A stretch of 64,000 nucleotides of DNA from an uncultured Acidobacteriaceae bacterium (GCA_903911925.1 CAIWFH010000058.1:58802-122801); one strand, 5' to 3'. Counted from the first letter of the stretch, positions 41,644-51,462 are shown. Numbers and translations: made by a program. Notes: generated by a model from the sequence alone, not told the origin.

Positions 41644-43659
41644 ATGCCCTGTTTGCGCTCGATATTGTTCTGCCTGCTCGCGCTTTGCACTGTTGAAACC
41701 CTCGCCGCTGAAGGCCGCGCGACGGCCCCGCTCAAGGTAACCTCGCCCAATCGCCAAATCGTGTTCCTGTTGTTTGAGGGCCAAGCCGCGAAAGGGACCG
41801 CTGCCTCGACGGAATTGCGCTACGCGGTGGAGTTCCACGGTAAGCAGATGATCGCCGAGTCGAAGATGGGCCTCGAAGTCGTGGGCCAGCCTGCGCTGGG
41901 CCCAGGGATGCGCAACATGGGAGCGGAGACCGGCAGCACGGATCAGACGTACACCATTCCCGTGGGCAAAACCAGTTCCGTGCGCGACCACTACAACTCG
42001 CTGCACGCCAGCTACGAAGACGAGCAAGGCCGGAGGCTGACGATTGAAGTGAAGGTCTTCGACGATGGGGCGGCCTTCCGGTATGTCGTTCCCGATCAGC
42101 CTGCCTTGAAGCAAGTGAAGATCGGGCACGAAGACACGGAGTTCACTTATTCGAAGGACGCAACTACGTATCCGCTGATTTTGGACGGATACCAGTCTTC
42201 GTGGGAGGACGAGTACCAGGAGCGGCTGGTGGGCGGACTGCACCATGATTGGCTGATTGGCCTGCCGCTGCTGGCCGAGGAGCCGGGCCTGGGCTGGGTA
42301 GCCGTCACCGAAGCAAACATCGACAATTACCCGGGCATGTACCTGCGCAAGGGCAAGGGGCGCTTCGACGTGAAGGCTGACCTGTCGCCGCGCGTGGATA
42401 AGCCGGGAGTGGTCGTGGATGCAACCACGCCGTTTGCGAGCCCCTGGCGGGTGCTGATGATCGGCGACGAGCCGGGGCGGCTGATCGAGTCAAACATCGT
42501 TCTCAATCTCAATCCGCCGTCGAAGATCGCGGACGAGTCGTGGATCAAGGCCGGCAAATCGGCGTGGGACTGGTGGTCAGGGCAGGCGGCGCCCAGCGTG
42601 AGCTTCAAGACCGGGATGAACACCGCGACCATGAAGCACTACATCGATTTCGCATCGGCGTCGAGATTCCCCTACATGCTCATCGACGCAGGCTGGGCAG
42701 TTGCTCCCACTCGTAACGGACCTGAGGACTACGAGGCGCTGGCGGACATTACCAAGGTTGTGCCGGAAGTGGATATGCCGGAGCTGCTGCGCTACGCGAA
42801 GGAAAAGAACGTGAAGCTGTGGCTGTGGTCGCACTGGACATCGGTGGAAAAATACATTGACCAGGCCTTTCCGCAGTTTGAAAAGTGGGGCATCGCCGGC
42901 GTCAAAATCGACTTTATGAACCGCGACGACCAATGGATGGTGGACTTCTACCATCGCGTGGTTGAGAATGCGGCAGCGCATCACCTGATGATCGACTTCC
43001 ACGGCGCCTACAAGCCGGATGGGCTGCGCAGAACGTTCCCCAACCTGATTACGCGCGAAGGCGTAATGGGCAAGGAATATCTGAAGTGGAGTGCGCGCAC
43101 CGGCCCGGTACACAACACGACATTGCCCTTCACCCGCATGCTGGCGGGGCCCATGGACTACACGCCCGGAGCTTTTGGCAACAGCAATCGCGAAAATTTT
43201 GTGGGGCGCGACGTGATGCCCATGGGCCTCGGTACGCGCGCCCATGAACTGGCGCTCTACGTCGTGCTGGAGAGCCCGTTCATGATGGTGTCGGACTATC
43301 CGGAACACTACCAGGGGCAGAAGGCCTTCGACTTTATCAAGCAGGTTCCGGCAACGTGGGATGAAGTGCGCGTCATCGGCGGCCGGCCGATGAAGAACAT
43401 CACCCTTGCGCGCCGCAGCGGCAGCGACTGGTACGTGGGCTCGATAACCAACTGGGACGAGCGCACGGTGAAGGTGCCGCTGGACTTCCTCGGTGCGGGC
43501 AAATATGTGGCCGAGATTTACGCCGACGCGGCCGATGCAGCGCAGGAAGCCACGCACTCGACATTCGTGAAGCAGAATGTGGACAAGACCACGGTCCTCG
43601 ATGTGCACATGGTTTCAGGCGGGGGAAACGCGATCTGGATTCATCCGGCCACACACTAA
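41644..43659 (+). CDS. Glycoside hydrolase family 97 alpha-glycosidase, exported
   Basis: 671 residues from ATG 41644 (CGGAG upstream). A signal peptide precedes an N-terminal beta-sandwich (VTSPNRQIVFLLF..., VFDDGAAFRYVVP) and a barrel with WDWWSGQ, YMLIDAGWA, VKLWLWSHW, GIAGVKIDFMNRDDQ and ITREGVMGKEY, all typical of GH97. Members are alpha-glucosidases or alpha-galactosidases, often calcium-dependent; KIDFM carries an Asp as in the retaining group, suggesting alpha-galactosidase-type chemistry, but this is tentative. It lies between two paralogous membrane-protein genes. Confidence 0.93.
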   Translation: MPCLRSILFCLLALCTVETLAAEGRATAPLKVTSPNRQIVFLLFEGQAAKGTAASTELRYAVEFHGKQMIAESKMGLEVVGQPALGPGMRNMGAETGSTDQTYTIPVGKTSSVRDHYNSLHASYEDEQGRRLTIEVKVFDDGAAFRYVVPDQPALKQVKIGHEDTEFTYSKDATTYPLILDGYQSSWEDEYQERLVGGLHHDWLIGLPLLAEEPGLGWVAVTEANIDNYPGMYLRKGKGRFDVKADLSPRVDKPGVVVDATTPFASPWRVLMIGDEPGRLIESNIVLNLNPPSKIADESWIKAGKSAWDWWSGQAAPSVSFKTGMNTATMKHYIDFASASRFPYMLIDAGWAVAPTRNGPEDYEALADITKVVPEVDMPELLRYAKEKNVKLWLWSHWTSVEKYIDQAFPQFEKWGIAGVKIDFMNRDDQWMVDFYHRVVENAAAHHLMIDFHGAYKPDGLRRTFPNLITREGVMGKEYLKWSARTGPVHNTTLPFTRMLAGPMDYTPGAFGNSNRENFVGRDVMPMGLGTRAHELALYVVLESPFMMVSDYPEHYQGQKAFDFIKQVPATWDEVRVIGGRPMKNITLARRSGSDWYVGSITNWDERTVKVPLDFLGAGKYVAEIYADAADAAQEATHSTFVKQNVDKTTVLDVHMVSGGGNAIWIHPATH

Positions 43660-43683
43660 TCTGTAACCTTTCGTTCTTGCACC

Positions 43684-43728
43684 AAAGCTGGGTGCCCCAG
43701 GTCCCGCTTTTGGGACCTGGGATACCAC
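43684..43728. repeat. Dispersed hairpin repeat, A subtype (copy 3)
   Basis: CCCAGGTCCC (43696-43705) and GGGACCTGGG (43712-43721) form a perfect 10-bp stem, preceded by AAAGCTGGGTGCC and followed by ATACCAC. Almost the same as 2031-2073, about 25 bp after the GH97 stop. Confidence 0.85.
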
Positions 43729-43813
43729 GAAAGCTGCGTTCACTCACACCAGGGACCAATCGGATTTCTGATCCGCTCAAAGAGGTTGAATCGCGCAGGA
43801 CCGGAGACGCCGC

Positions 43814-44772
43814 ATGCACGAGCCGTTGCGTCCGATGAACCTGGGGGAGATTCTCGACCGAAGCTTGCAAATCTATCGGGAGTAGTTCTGGGCGCTCGTT
43901 ACTGTTGCCGCTGTGCCCGCGCTGGTCGTGCAGGGAGTTGCGATTGCGGACGCCTATTGGTTTCATCTCTATTCGTCAGCCGTACGCGACAATCACTGGA
44001 CCCCGGGCATTTATATGACGCAGGTGGTCTTCGTGATCGGCTACTACCACTTTGCGAGCTTCTTCGGAATCCTGCTGTTGCCAGTGATCTTCAAACTCGT
44101 CTCCGGCAACGTCCTCAATGAGAACATCAAAATTCGGGAAGGCTGGCGTTTTTTTGGCTCGCGATGGCCCAGCTACCTTTGGCTGGGCTAGTGATCGTTG
44201 AGTTCCTCACCGTTGTGCTTTTCGGCTTCACGATGGAGGCTCTCGACGCGCTCGGAGCCCAAAGTTTCCTCGATGGTTGGAAGTCGATCATGGTGGTGAG
44301 TTTGTGGTTCGCTGCCGGGTTCGTGGCTTTTCTCTGGGTTGGGTCATCGCTATCCCTCGCCATCCCCTGCGCCGCACTCGAAGAACTCAGGGCCGTCCGC
44401 GCCATCCGGCGCAGTTGGATACTGTCGCGCGGGAGTCGCGTGCGTATCGCGTTCACCTGGGTAGCGCTTGCTATTGCGTCCTGGATGCTTCAAGTCTCGT
44501 CTCTATCGCTTCTACGGCTCGTGATCGTCTGGATCGTCCGCTTCACGCATGAGCGATGGATTTTTTACAGCCTCTATCCGGTCATGTTGGAGACACTCAA
44601 CACCTCGCTTACCGCCATCGTTGGCCCCATCTACCCCATTGCCCTGACCCTCTTCTACTATGATCAGCGCATACGCCGCGAGGGGTATGACATCGAAAGG
44701 CTGATGGATGCGGCTGGAATGAGCCCGCAGATCGCTCTCCCCGCGGAAGATAGCAGCTTGGAATCGGTTTAG
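43814..44772 (+). pseudogene. Decayed paralogue of the 40587 membrane protein (nonsense plus frameshift)
   Basis: From ATG 43814 the sequence reads LRPMNLGEILDRSLQIYRE and then hits TAG (43883-43885), where the intact paralogue reads YRENF. The same frame resumes and runs to a stop at 44191; homology then continues in the next frame from about 44164 to 44772, ending LFYYDQRIRREGYDIERLM, equivalent to the paralogue's C-terminus. Both the premature stop and the frameshift break it, so it is probably a pseudogene. It is the first member of the DUF4129-DUF4350-MoxR-DUF58 gene run. Confidence 0.8.
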
Positions 44773-44788
44773 AGGAGGGTATCCAAGC

Positions 44789-45898
44789 GTGGCGGGCCGG
44801 TTTCAATTTGCCGTAGCGGTGCTGGCAGTAGTTCTGGCCGCGGTACACGCGCGCTCAGATACTCCCCTCGCTGCTGCGCCCGCCGCTCAAGCCGCGAGCC
44901 AGCCGCGTGCATCTTCGCTCGACGAGTACCGGGCACACCTTGCTCATCTCGCAGCGCTTGTGGAGGTTTGCGCGAAGGGCCGCGACACGAAGACCTGCGA
45001 CCCCGGGCTGGTGGGGCAGGACGATCGCGTCCTGGTTGAAGCAGGCGCTGGCTCTGAGCAGCGGCTTGTTCGCTACGGGTGGTTGAGGGTGCTGCTGCAA
45101 AGGGCGCAGGAGAAGGGCGAGCCGAAGCCTTCCGCTGCGGCTGGAGCAAATCCCAAGAAAGAGGATGTTGGCCCGGCGGAACCGACCACCGGGGGATTGC
45201 TGGAGGCTGCGAAGGCGCGGCTTGCCGCCGATCTGGCCCAGGCGGGCAGTATGGCAGCGGCAGCGCGAGTTCACGGCGAAGAGCGGGACGTGATGAGGCA
45301 GGTGCTGGCCGGACGCGACTTTCGCAATCTAGAAGCGCCTACGGCTCGGGATGCGGCCCTGGAGAGGCTTGGCAACTGGCTGAACCGGATGTTTGAGGGT
45401 GCCGCAAAGCTGCGCTTGCGCTCGGCGTGGATTGGCCGGCTGATCGTGTGGGGTTTCATTCTGGCGGTCTGCGTTGCGCTTGCCTGGGGACTTATCCGGT
45501 TGGAACGCAGGTGGCGCATCCGGCTGGTGCCGGCGAGTGACATCCCGGCCGCTGGAGCCCCCTCTATCCGCGATTGGCAACTCTGGCTCGCCGACGCGCG
45601 CAAGGCGGCTGCAGCCGGGCAATGGCGCGAGGCAATTCACTGCGTTTACTGGGGCTCAATCTCCCGGCTCGAATCGAGACGGCTGTGGCCGGCTGACCGC
45701 GCACGGACTCCGCGGGAGTATTTAGCACTGGTGGGCGCCGCGGACCCGCGGAGCGCCGGACTGGCTGCTTTGACGAGGAGTTTTGAACGCACCTGGTACG
45801 GCGGGCTGCCCGCCTCAGAAAGCGACTACCGGGCGGCTGAGGCGATGGCTGCCGCCGTGATGGCGGGAAGAGCCAGTTCTATCGGGGGTGGGAATTGA
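44789..45898 (+). CDS. DUF4129-type membrane protein
   Basis: 369 residues from GTG 44789 (GAGGAGGG upstream). Signal-like helix at the N-terminus, a proline/alanine-rich middle, one membrane helix (LIVWGFILAVCVALAWGL, about residue 220), then the conserved C-terminal domain: AAAAGQWREAIHCVYWGSISRLE, RTPREYLALV and SFERTWYGGLPASESDYRAAEAM, the DUF4129 signature. Part of an operon shared with MoxR and DUF58; function is unknown, with an envelope or stress role suggested in relatives. Its stop overlaps the next start. Confidence 0.85.
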   Translation: MAGRFQFAVAVLAVVLAAVHARSDTPLAAAPAAQAASQPRASSLDEYRAHLAHLAALVEVCAKGRDTKTCDPGLVGQDDRVLVEAGAGSEQRLVRYGWLRVLLQRAQEKGEPKPSAAAGANPKKEDVGPAEPTTGGLLEAAKARLAADLAQAGSMAAAARVHGEERDVMRQVLAGRDFRNLEAPTARDAALERLGNWLNRMFEGAAKLRLRSAWIGRLIVWGFILAVCVALAWGLIRLERRWRIRLVPASDIPAAGAPSIRDWQLWLADARKAAAAGQWREAIHCVYWGSISRLESRRLWPADRARTPREYLALVGAADPRSAGLAALTRSFERTWYGGLPASESDYRAAEAMAAAVMAGRASSIGGGN

Positions 45899-47127
45899 AT
45901 CCACTCTCCCGGCTCGACGAAAAGGACCGAAGGCTCCTGCTCTGGTTTCTGGGTATCGGTCTGGCGCTTGCGGCGCTCACTGGCTTTCTTTTGCCGGGCG
46001 CGAACAGCAACGAGAACCCGCTGCCTTCGACCTACCTTGCGGGCCAGCACGGCGCGCGCGCGGCTTATGAGACGCTGCTTCGCGCGGGCTATCCCATCGA
46101 GCGCTGGGAGCAGCCGCTTGGCGAACTGGCCACCAAGGCTGGTCCTGAAACGGTGGTGATCTTTGCGCAGCCTTTTACCCGTGAGGGCGAGGATCTGAAG
46201 GCTGTGAGGACGATTCTTGAGCGGGGCGGCCGTGTGCTCTCCACCGGATTCTGGGGCGGGTTCATTTTGCCCGGCGAAGCTGCCACCTCGCCAAAGGAGT
46301 TCAACTTTGCCGCTTGCAAGCTGGAGCCCGAGGGGCTGGACTCGCTTGCTGGCTCCGGCGAGGCATGGATGGTTCCGCAAGCGACGTGGACGGCTGCCAA
46401 CCCGGTGCATCGCGTGGAGTACGGATGTGTCGGCCAGCCAGCGGTGGTGGAGTATGGCTGGGGCAAGGGCCACGTGGTGTGGTGGGCGAGTTCAACGCCG
46501 CTGGAAAATGGCTCTCTGGCCCGCGCGCACAACCTTGATCTTCTGTTGAACTCGCTTGGACCGCGCGAGGGGCACCGCTTCTATTGGGACGAGTCGCTGC
46601 ACGGGGTGGTGCGCTCGGAGTGGAGCTATGCTGCAGGGCCATCGCTTACCCTGCTGTGGATTGGACTTTGTGCGCTGGGGCTGCTGGTGGTGTTCAGCTT
46701 CAGCCGCCGATGGGGACCGGTGCGCGACTTGGCTCCGCCGCCACGCGCCGCGCCGACTGAGTATCTGCAGGCGCTGGGTTCGCTTTACTGCAACGCCGGA
46801 GCAGGTTCGACGGCGGTGGCCGTGGCCTGGGAGCGGTTCCGGCGACAAGCGTTGCGGATTTGCGGACTATGCGGCCAGAAAATGAGCGCGGCAGAGTTGG
46901 CGGCACTGATACGGCGCCGCCTCCCCGGTGCCGATGTGGGCCTGGAGGCAGATATGGCGGCGGCCGAAGAGGCTGCTTGGGGTGAGTGCGTCACTCCGCG
47001 CGAGGCGCTCAAGCTGGTGCAGATGATGAACAAGCATTACGAGGGGCTTCTGACTGCGGTCATCCCAGGCCGGGGAGCGCCCAATCGACAAGAGATCGAA
47101 TCCAACAAGCAGGAAAGGGCTTCATGA
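45895..47127 (+). CDS. DUF4350-type membrane protein
   Basis: 410 residues from TTG 45895, overlapping the previous stop (TTGA). A membrane helix near the N-terminus, then a periplasmic domain like DUF4350 (STYLAGQHGARAAYETLLRAGYPIERWEQP, VVIFAQPF, GGRVLSTGF, YGWGKGHVVWWASSTPLEN), another helix (LTLLWIGLCALGLLVVFSF) and a cytoplasmic tail. It belongs with DUF4129, MoxR and DUF58; reaction unknown. Its last codons overlap moxR. Confidence 0.85.
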   Translation: MNPLSRLDEKDRRLLLWFLGIGLALAALTGFLLPGANSNENPLPSTYLAGQHGARAAYETLLRAGYPIERWEQPLGELATKAGPETVVIFAQPFTREGEDLKAVRTILERGGRVLSTGFWGGFILPGEAATSPKEFNFAACKLEPEGLDSLAGSGEAWMVPQATWTAANPVHRVEYGCVGQPAVVEYGWGKGHVVWWASSTPLENGSLARAHNLDLLLNSLGPREGHRFYWDESLHGVVRSEWSYAAGPSLTLLWIGLCALGLLVVFSFSRRWGPVRDLAPPPRAAPTEYLQALGSLYCNAGAGSTAVAVAWERFRRQALRICGLCGQKMSAAELAALIRRRLPGADVGLEADMAAAEEAAWGECVTPREALKLVQMMNKHYEGLLTAVIPGRGAPNRQEIESNKQERAS

Positions 47128-48119
47128 GCGAAGAACCAAATCAAAGCGAAAATCCGGAAGAGATTCTGCTGCCCGCAACCACGCGGCTGCTGGCCCACGC
47201 GCGCCGGGAGATGGGGCGGGTGATTGCCGGGCAGGAAGAGGCGATCAAGGAGGTGCTGATCGCCGTGCTTTGCCAGGGACACGCCCTGCTCGAAGGCGTC
47301 CCGGGGGTTGCCAAGACCCTGATGGTCAAGGCGCTTGGACGGCTGCTGGGGCTCGGCTTCCAGCGCGTTCAGGCCACGCCCGACCTGATGCCCGCGGACA
47401 TTCTGGGAACTTCAATCCTTCGGCCAGGAGCCGAGTCGTTTACCTTTCATGCCGGGCCGGTGTTCACTGACCTGCTGCTGGTGGACGAGATCAACCGCAT
47501 GCCGCCCCGCACCCAGGCCGCACTGCTGGAATGCATGGAAGAGCGGCAGGTGACCAGCGACGGGGTGCGCCGTCCGCTGCCGGATTGGTTCACCGTCTTT
47601 GCCACGCAGAACCCGGTGGACTTTGAGGGCACGTATCCATTGCCCGAGGCGCAGTTGGACCGGTTCCTGCTGAAGATTCGGGTCGCCTACCCGTCAGAGG
47701 CTGAAGAGCTTCAAATTCTTGAGCGGCACCATACCGGGTCGGGCGCTGGATTGCTTGAGCATATATCGATCAAACCGATTCCTGAGGGACTGCTTGCGGC
47801 GGCCTGCGGAGAGGTGCGGGCCATTCGAGTTGAGCCAGAGCTGTACAGCTACATTCTGGCGGTGGCGCGGCGCACGCGCGAGTGGCCCACGCTGTTGTTG
47901 GGCGCAAGTCCGCGCGCGGCGTTGAGCTTGATGCGGGTGGCCCAGGCGGCGGCGGCGTTCGACGGCCGCGATTATCTCATTCCGGACGATGTGAAGCGGG
48001 CGGTGCAGCCGGTTCTTAGGCATCGCGTGATGCTGAAGCCTGAGGCCGAGTTGGAAGGCTTTGACGCCGACCGCGTGCTGGCCGACGTGGTGGCGGCGGT
48101 GCCGGTGCCGCGGCAATGA
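47124..48119 (+). CDS. MoxR-family AAA+ ATPase
   Basis: 331 residues from ATG 47124, overlapping the DUF4350 stop. Walker A LLEGVPGVAKT, Walker B LLLVDEINRMPPRTQAALLECMEE with the MoxR pattern, sensor 1 VFATQNPVDFEGTYPLPEAQLDRF (in part) and the C-terminal lid with GASPRAALSLMRVAQA. MoxR proteins remodel or activate VWA-type or membrane client proteins, probably the neighbouring DUF58 protein here. ATGA overlap with the next gene. Confidence 0.95.
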   Translation: MSEEPNQSENPEEILLPATTRLLAHARREMGRVIAGQEEAIKEVLIAVLCQGHALLEGVPGVAKTLMVKALGRLLGLGFQRVQATPDLMPADILGTSILRPGAESFTFHAGPVFTDLLLVDEINRMPPRTQAALLECMEERQVTSDGVRRPLPDWFTVFATQNPVDFEGTYPLPEAQLDRFLLKIRVAYPSEAEELQILERHHTGSGAGLLEHISIKPIPEGLLAAACGEVRAIRVEPELYSYILAVARRTREWPTLLLGASPRAALSLMRVAQAAAAFDGRDYLIPDDVKRAVQPVLRHRVMLKPEAELEGFDADRVLADVVAAVPVPRQ

Positions 48120-49528
48120 TCTCTCCCTCGCTCCATCCCGAGCCAGTGCGCGCCGCATGCGAGGGGCGGCAACGCTGGGGCTTCGGACTGACGCCGCGCG
48201 CCATTTACCCGCTGCTGGCGGGATTTCTGTGGCTCATTCCCGGCTTCTGGGATGGGCGGCTGGCTTACGCCATGCCGGCATGGGAAGCCCTGGTGCTGCT
48301 GGCCGCGCTGCTGGATGGGCTGCGTTTGCCGCGTGCAGGTCAACTGGTTGCCGGGCGAAGCTGGTCGAATGCGCCGGCCCTGGACAGCGAAACCGAGATC
48401 GAGATGACCATCGAGAATCAAGGCGGCGTGATATTGGAGTGCCGGTTGGTCGACGATTTGCCTGCGGCGCTGGTGGAAGAGCCGGTAGCGTATCGCCTCA
48501 CTGCGTTTCCGCGCGTTGAGGCGCGCTTGCGTTATCGCGTGGAACCAAAGGAACGCGGCGACTGGGAGACGGGCTGGATGTATGTGAATTACCGCTCGGG
48601 CCTGGGACTGGCCGAGCGCTGGGCCAGGGCGCCGCTGATCCAGAGAGTGCGCGTTTATCCGGCGCTGCGCGCAGGCGAGCAGCAGCAGATCTTTCTGGCC
48701 CGCAGCAGGCAACTTGACCTGCAACTGCGCCGTGCGCAACAGCGGGGTTTGGGACGGGACTTTGAGAGCCTGCGCGAATATCGCGAGGGCGACGACCTGC
48801 GCGACATTTGCTGGACGGCCACGGCGCGGCGCGGCAGTCCGGTGACGCGCCAGTACCAGACCGAGCGCAGCCAGCCGGTATGGATCGTGCTGGACTGCGG
48901 AAGGTTGATGCGGTCGAGGGTAGCCATGCCGGCCGAGTTCGCGCATGGTCCGGCAACGCATCTTCACTCGAAGCTGGACCAAGCATGCTCAATGGCAGTG
49001 GCTTTGGCGCAACTGGCGCTCTACTCCGGCGATTTGGTCGGTCTGCTGGCCTATGGTCAGGGGATTCAGCAGCGGGTGCTTCCTGGGCGCGGCGCGGCAC
49101 ATCTGCGGCAATTGATTGAGGCCCTGGCGGTGGTTCGCGCTGAATCAGGCGAGGCGGATCACTTGCGCGCCACCGCGGTGTTGAGCCGGCTGCAGCCGCG
49201 GCGGTCGCTGATTCTGTGGGTCACCGACCTGGCAGAAAGTGCCATGCGCCCAGAGGTGATTGACGGAGCGGCGCAATTGTCGCGGCGTCACCTGCTGCTG
49301 TTTGTGGCAATGGCACAACCGGAAGTGGAATTGATTGCCGGCTCCCGGCCTAAAAATTTGGAGCAGATGTTTCTGGCAACCGCGGCGCAGGAGATGGCCG
49401 GCCGGCGGGAATTGCTGCTGGCAAAGCTGCATGAACAGGGAGCGCTGACGCTAGATCTGAACCCCGAGGCGCTAACCGCGTCGGTCCTGAACCAGTACCT
49501 GGCAGTCAAAGAGCGGGCGATGGTCTAA
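48116..49528 (+). CDS. DUF58 domain protein
   Basis: 470 residues, starting within the MoxR stop (ATGA). Two membrane segments near the N-terminus, then a beta-rich part and the DUF58 core GLGRDFESLREYREGDDLRDICWTATAR (in part), followed by a von Willebrand-like region with VWIVLDCGRLM in place of a standard DxSxS. It is the usual partner of MoxR ATPases. The operon DUF4129-DUF4350-MoxR-DUF58 is complete here. Confidence 0.92.
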   Translation: MISPSLHPEPVRAACEGRQRWGFGLTPRAIYPLLAGFLWLIPGFWDGRLAYAMPAWEALVLLAALLDGLRLPRAGQLVAGRSWSNAPALDSETEIEMTIENQGGVILECRLVDDLPAALVEEPVAYRLTAFPRVEARLRYRVEPKERGDWETGWMYVNYRSGLGLAERWARAPLIQRVRVYPALRAGEQQQIFLARSRQLDLQLRRAQQRGLGRDFESLREYREGDDLRDICWTATARRGSPVTRQYQTERSQPVWIVLDCGRLMRSRVAMPAEFAHGPATHLHSKLDQACSMAVALAQLALYSGDLVGLLAYGQGIQQRVLPGRGAAHLRQLIEALAVVRAESGEADHLRATAVLSRLQPRRSLILWVTDLAESAMRPEVIDGAAQLSRRHLLLFVAMAQPEVELIAGSRPKNLEQMFLATAAQEMAGRRELLLAKLHEQGALTLDLNPEALTASVLNQYLAVKERAMV

Positions 49529-49864
49529 TGCGGAGATGATTTTGGCGGTCCGGCACAGGCGCGAAGCTCGGTAGAAGAGGGGACCTCTCAACCGCCCGGG
49601 TCGCTCCGAGCGATTCCACAATTCGCGTGCACTCCTCAGCATTACAAGGTGGGAGTGAATTCGGGGTCTTGCAATTGTGGAATCGCCGTACGCGCGCCTT
49701 GCCGGACCATGTTATTGATCCTGCCCTCAAACATTGTGGCAGCGTCTCATCTTCTCGCCCCAAAAAGCGAAAGGATGAGGCATCAGTATTTGAGGGCCGG
49801 ATCAACAGTTGCGTTGCCCGATGCCGAATGGATTCGATCACGGCATGTTGTTTTCTTCGAAGGC
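49529..49864. other. Region between DUF58 gene and DUF5818 pseudogene
   Basis: About 336 bp without a supported gene. An open frame on the plus strand that continues from 49649 to 50380 is antisense to the DUF5818 remnant and has no recognisable motif. No clear terminator was seen. Confidence 0.45.
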
Positions 49865-50215
49865 TTACACAGCTTGGGAAGCTTCGATGCTTTCAACGTG
49901 GATCAACATCGCATCCATATCGAGCGTGCCCTTGATTTTGACAGCCTTGCCCTCAAAGGACTTGGCCCGTTCCTGATCGTCCAGCGAATAGACGTTTCCG
50001 GATCTCTCCTGGAGGACGAATTGCCCTCCGTCCTTGACAATGCTTCCGGTAAAGACCGCGGCCTTGGGTTGTTCCTGTTTCGGCTGGTCCTATGCCTGCG
50101 CCACAAACGCGCCGGCCTCCCCTGCGGAGAACGGAGACGTCCAGCCAGAAATGCCCATCGTTGCGATCATGCAAAGGGAAAGGCCAATGTACAGCAGACG
50201 CCGCTTGAGTCGCAA
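49865..50215 (-). pseudogene. DUF5818-like exported small protein interrupted by TAG
   Basis: From TTG 50215 (AGGAGGT six bases upstream, an excellent ribosome site) the frame encodes a signal-like hydrophobic stretch (LLYIGLSLCMIATMGISGW), then reads AGAFVAQA and meets TAG (50092-50090). The same frame continues to TAA at 49865 with DQPKQEQPKAAVFTGSIV, KDGGQFVLQERSGNVYSLDD and VKIKGTLDMDAMLIHVESIE, resembling DUF5818 proteins. 117 codons in all with one internal stop. TAG is used as a normal stop elsewhere in the window, so this is most likely a recent pseudogene. Confidence 0.75.
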
Positions 50216-50391
50216 ACCTGTACCTCCTGGGGGAATTGTTCGTACCCCGGGAGAGTCAGCAACGAAGTTGCCAAATCGCTGGTGATTGAAACAGCGAGAG
50301 ATAGTGGTCGAGCCCCCAGTGAGGCAGGTAAGAACTACCTTGCCCTCAGGAAGAAGATGCCAGGCGGCCCTAGGGACTAGTCAGCTTCCTC

Positions 50392-51462
50392 TTAATGCCC
50401 GACGTGACGCGCCAGCGACCATTTCAGCTCTTCGATGCCCTGCCCGGTTACGGCGGAGATGGCGTGGAACTCGAGCTTCCGGCGCTTCACGTGCGCTGCC
50501 AATTTCTTAAGCTTCTCCGGGTTGGCGGAGTCGATCTTGGTGGCGGCGACGATCATGGTCTTGCTGGCCAGCGGGTGTTCGAGCGGAGCTTCTTCCTCGA
50601 ATCCGTCCGGGAAGCCGTCGGCGTCCGTCTTGACGCTGCTGCTGGTGAAGTTGGCCAACTCCTTGTTGATGACTTTGAAGTCTTCAACAGGGTCGGGGCG
50701 GCCTGAGGCATCGGATACGTCAACAAGGTGGAGCAGGACACTGGTCCGCTCAATGTGGCGGAGGAACTGGATACCGAGGCCGGAGCCGAGATGGGCGCCC
50801 TCGATCAGGCCGGGCATATCGGCAACAACGAAGGATTCCTGGTCCGGCTCCTCGCCCACCGTGACGACACCCAGGTTGGGCTCGAGGGTGGTGAAAGGGT
50901 AGTCGGCGATCTTTGGCTTGGCCGCGGAGATGCGTGAAATCAGGGTCGATTTGCCGGCGTTGGGGTAGCCGACCAGCCCGACATCGGCCAGCAGCTTGAG
51001 TTCCAGGCGATAGAGGCGTTCTTCGCCGGCGCGGCCCAGTTCGTGCTCGCGTGGAGCCTGGTGAACGCTGGTGGCAAAATGCTGGTTGCCGCGTCCACCG
51101 CGTCCGCCCTTGGCAATAACCACCTGCTCGTCAGGCTGCTGGAAGTCGTGGATCAGCTCGCCGGTCTCCTGGTCGTAGAGGGCTGTGCCCACGGGAACCT
51201 GGAGCGTGACGGAGTGGCCGTCGAGCCCGGTGCAGTTGGAGCCCATGCCGTGCTCGCCCCGCTGCGCCTTATGCTCGGGGTTATAGCGGAAGTGAATGAG
51301 GGTGTTGTGGCGCTGCGAACTGACCATAACCACGTCGCCGCCGCGGCCGCCATCGCCGCCGCTTGGTCCGCCGCGGGGAACGAACTTCTCTCTTCGGAAG
51401 GCCATGCAACCGTTGCCGCCGTCGCCGGCCTTGACTCGAATCTTTGCTTCATCAATGAACAT
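50392..51462 (-). CDS. obg: GTPase Obg/CgtA
   Basis: 356 residues from ATG 51462 ([19 protein letters not shown]). The glycine-rich Obg fold occupies about residues 1-158 ([17 protein letters not shown]). The G domain follows with [10 protein letters not shown] (G1), [11 protein letters not shown] (G3), ATKID (G4) and SAVTG (G5). A serine/acidic insertion occurs before G4 ([21 protein letters not shown]). It functions in large-subunit ribosome maturation and stress response. Confidence 0.95.
   Translation of the reverse strand: MFIDEAKIRVKAGDGGNGCMAFRREKFVPRGGPSGGDGGRGGDVVMVSSQRHNTLIHFRYNPEHKAQRGEHGMGSNCTGLDGHSVTLQVPVGTALYDQETGELIHDFQQPDEQVVIAKGGRGGRGNQHFATSVHQAPREHELGRAGEERLYRLELKLLADVGLVGYPNAGKSTLISRISAAKPKIADYPFTTLEPNLGVVTVGEEPDQESFVVADMPGLIEGAHLGSGLGIQFLRHIERTSVLLHLVDVSDASGRPDPVEDFKVINKELANFTSSSVKTDADGFPDGFEEEAPLEHPLASKTMIVAATKIDSANPEKLKKLAAHVKRRKLEFHAISAVTGQGIEELKWSLARHVGH

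Noticed and set aside
43883..50092. TAG read as an amino acid (amber recoding), suggested by two in-frame TAGs
   Set aside because: TAG is the ordinary stop of clear genes here (for example at 2009-2011 and 43657-43659 context genes end with normal stops), so local mutation is simpler than recoding.
49649..50380. Plus-strand open frame of 243 codons
   Set aside because: Antisense to the DUF5818 remnant and obg end; no motif, odd composition, no ribosome site.
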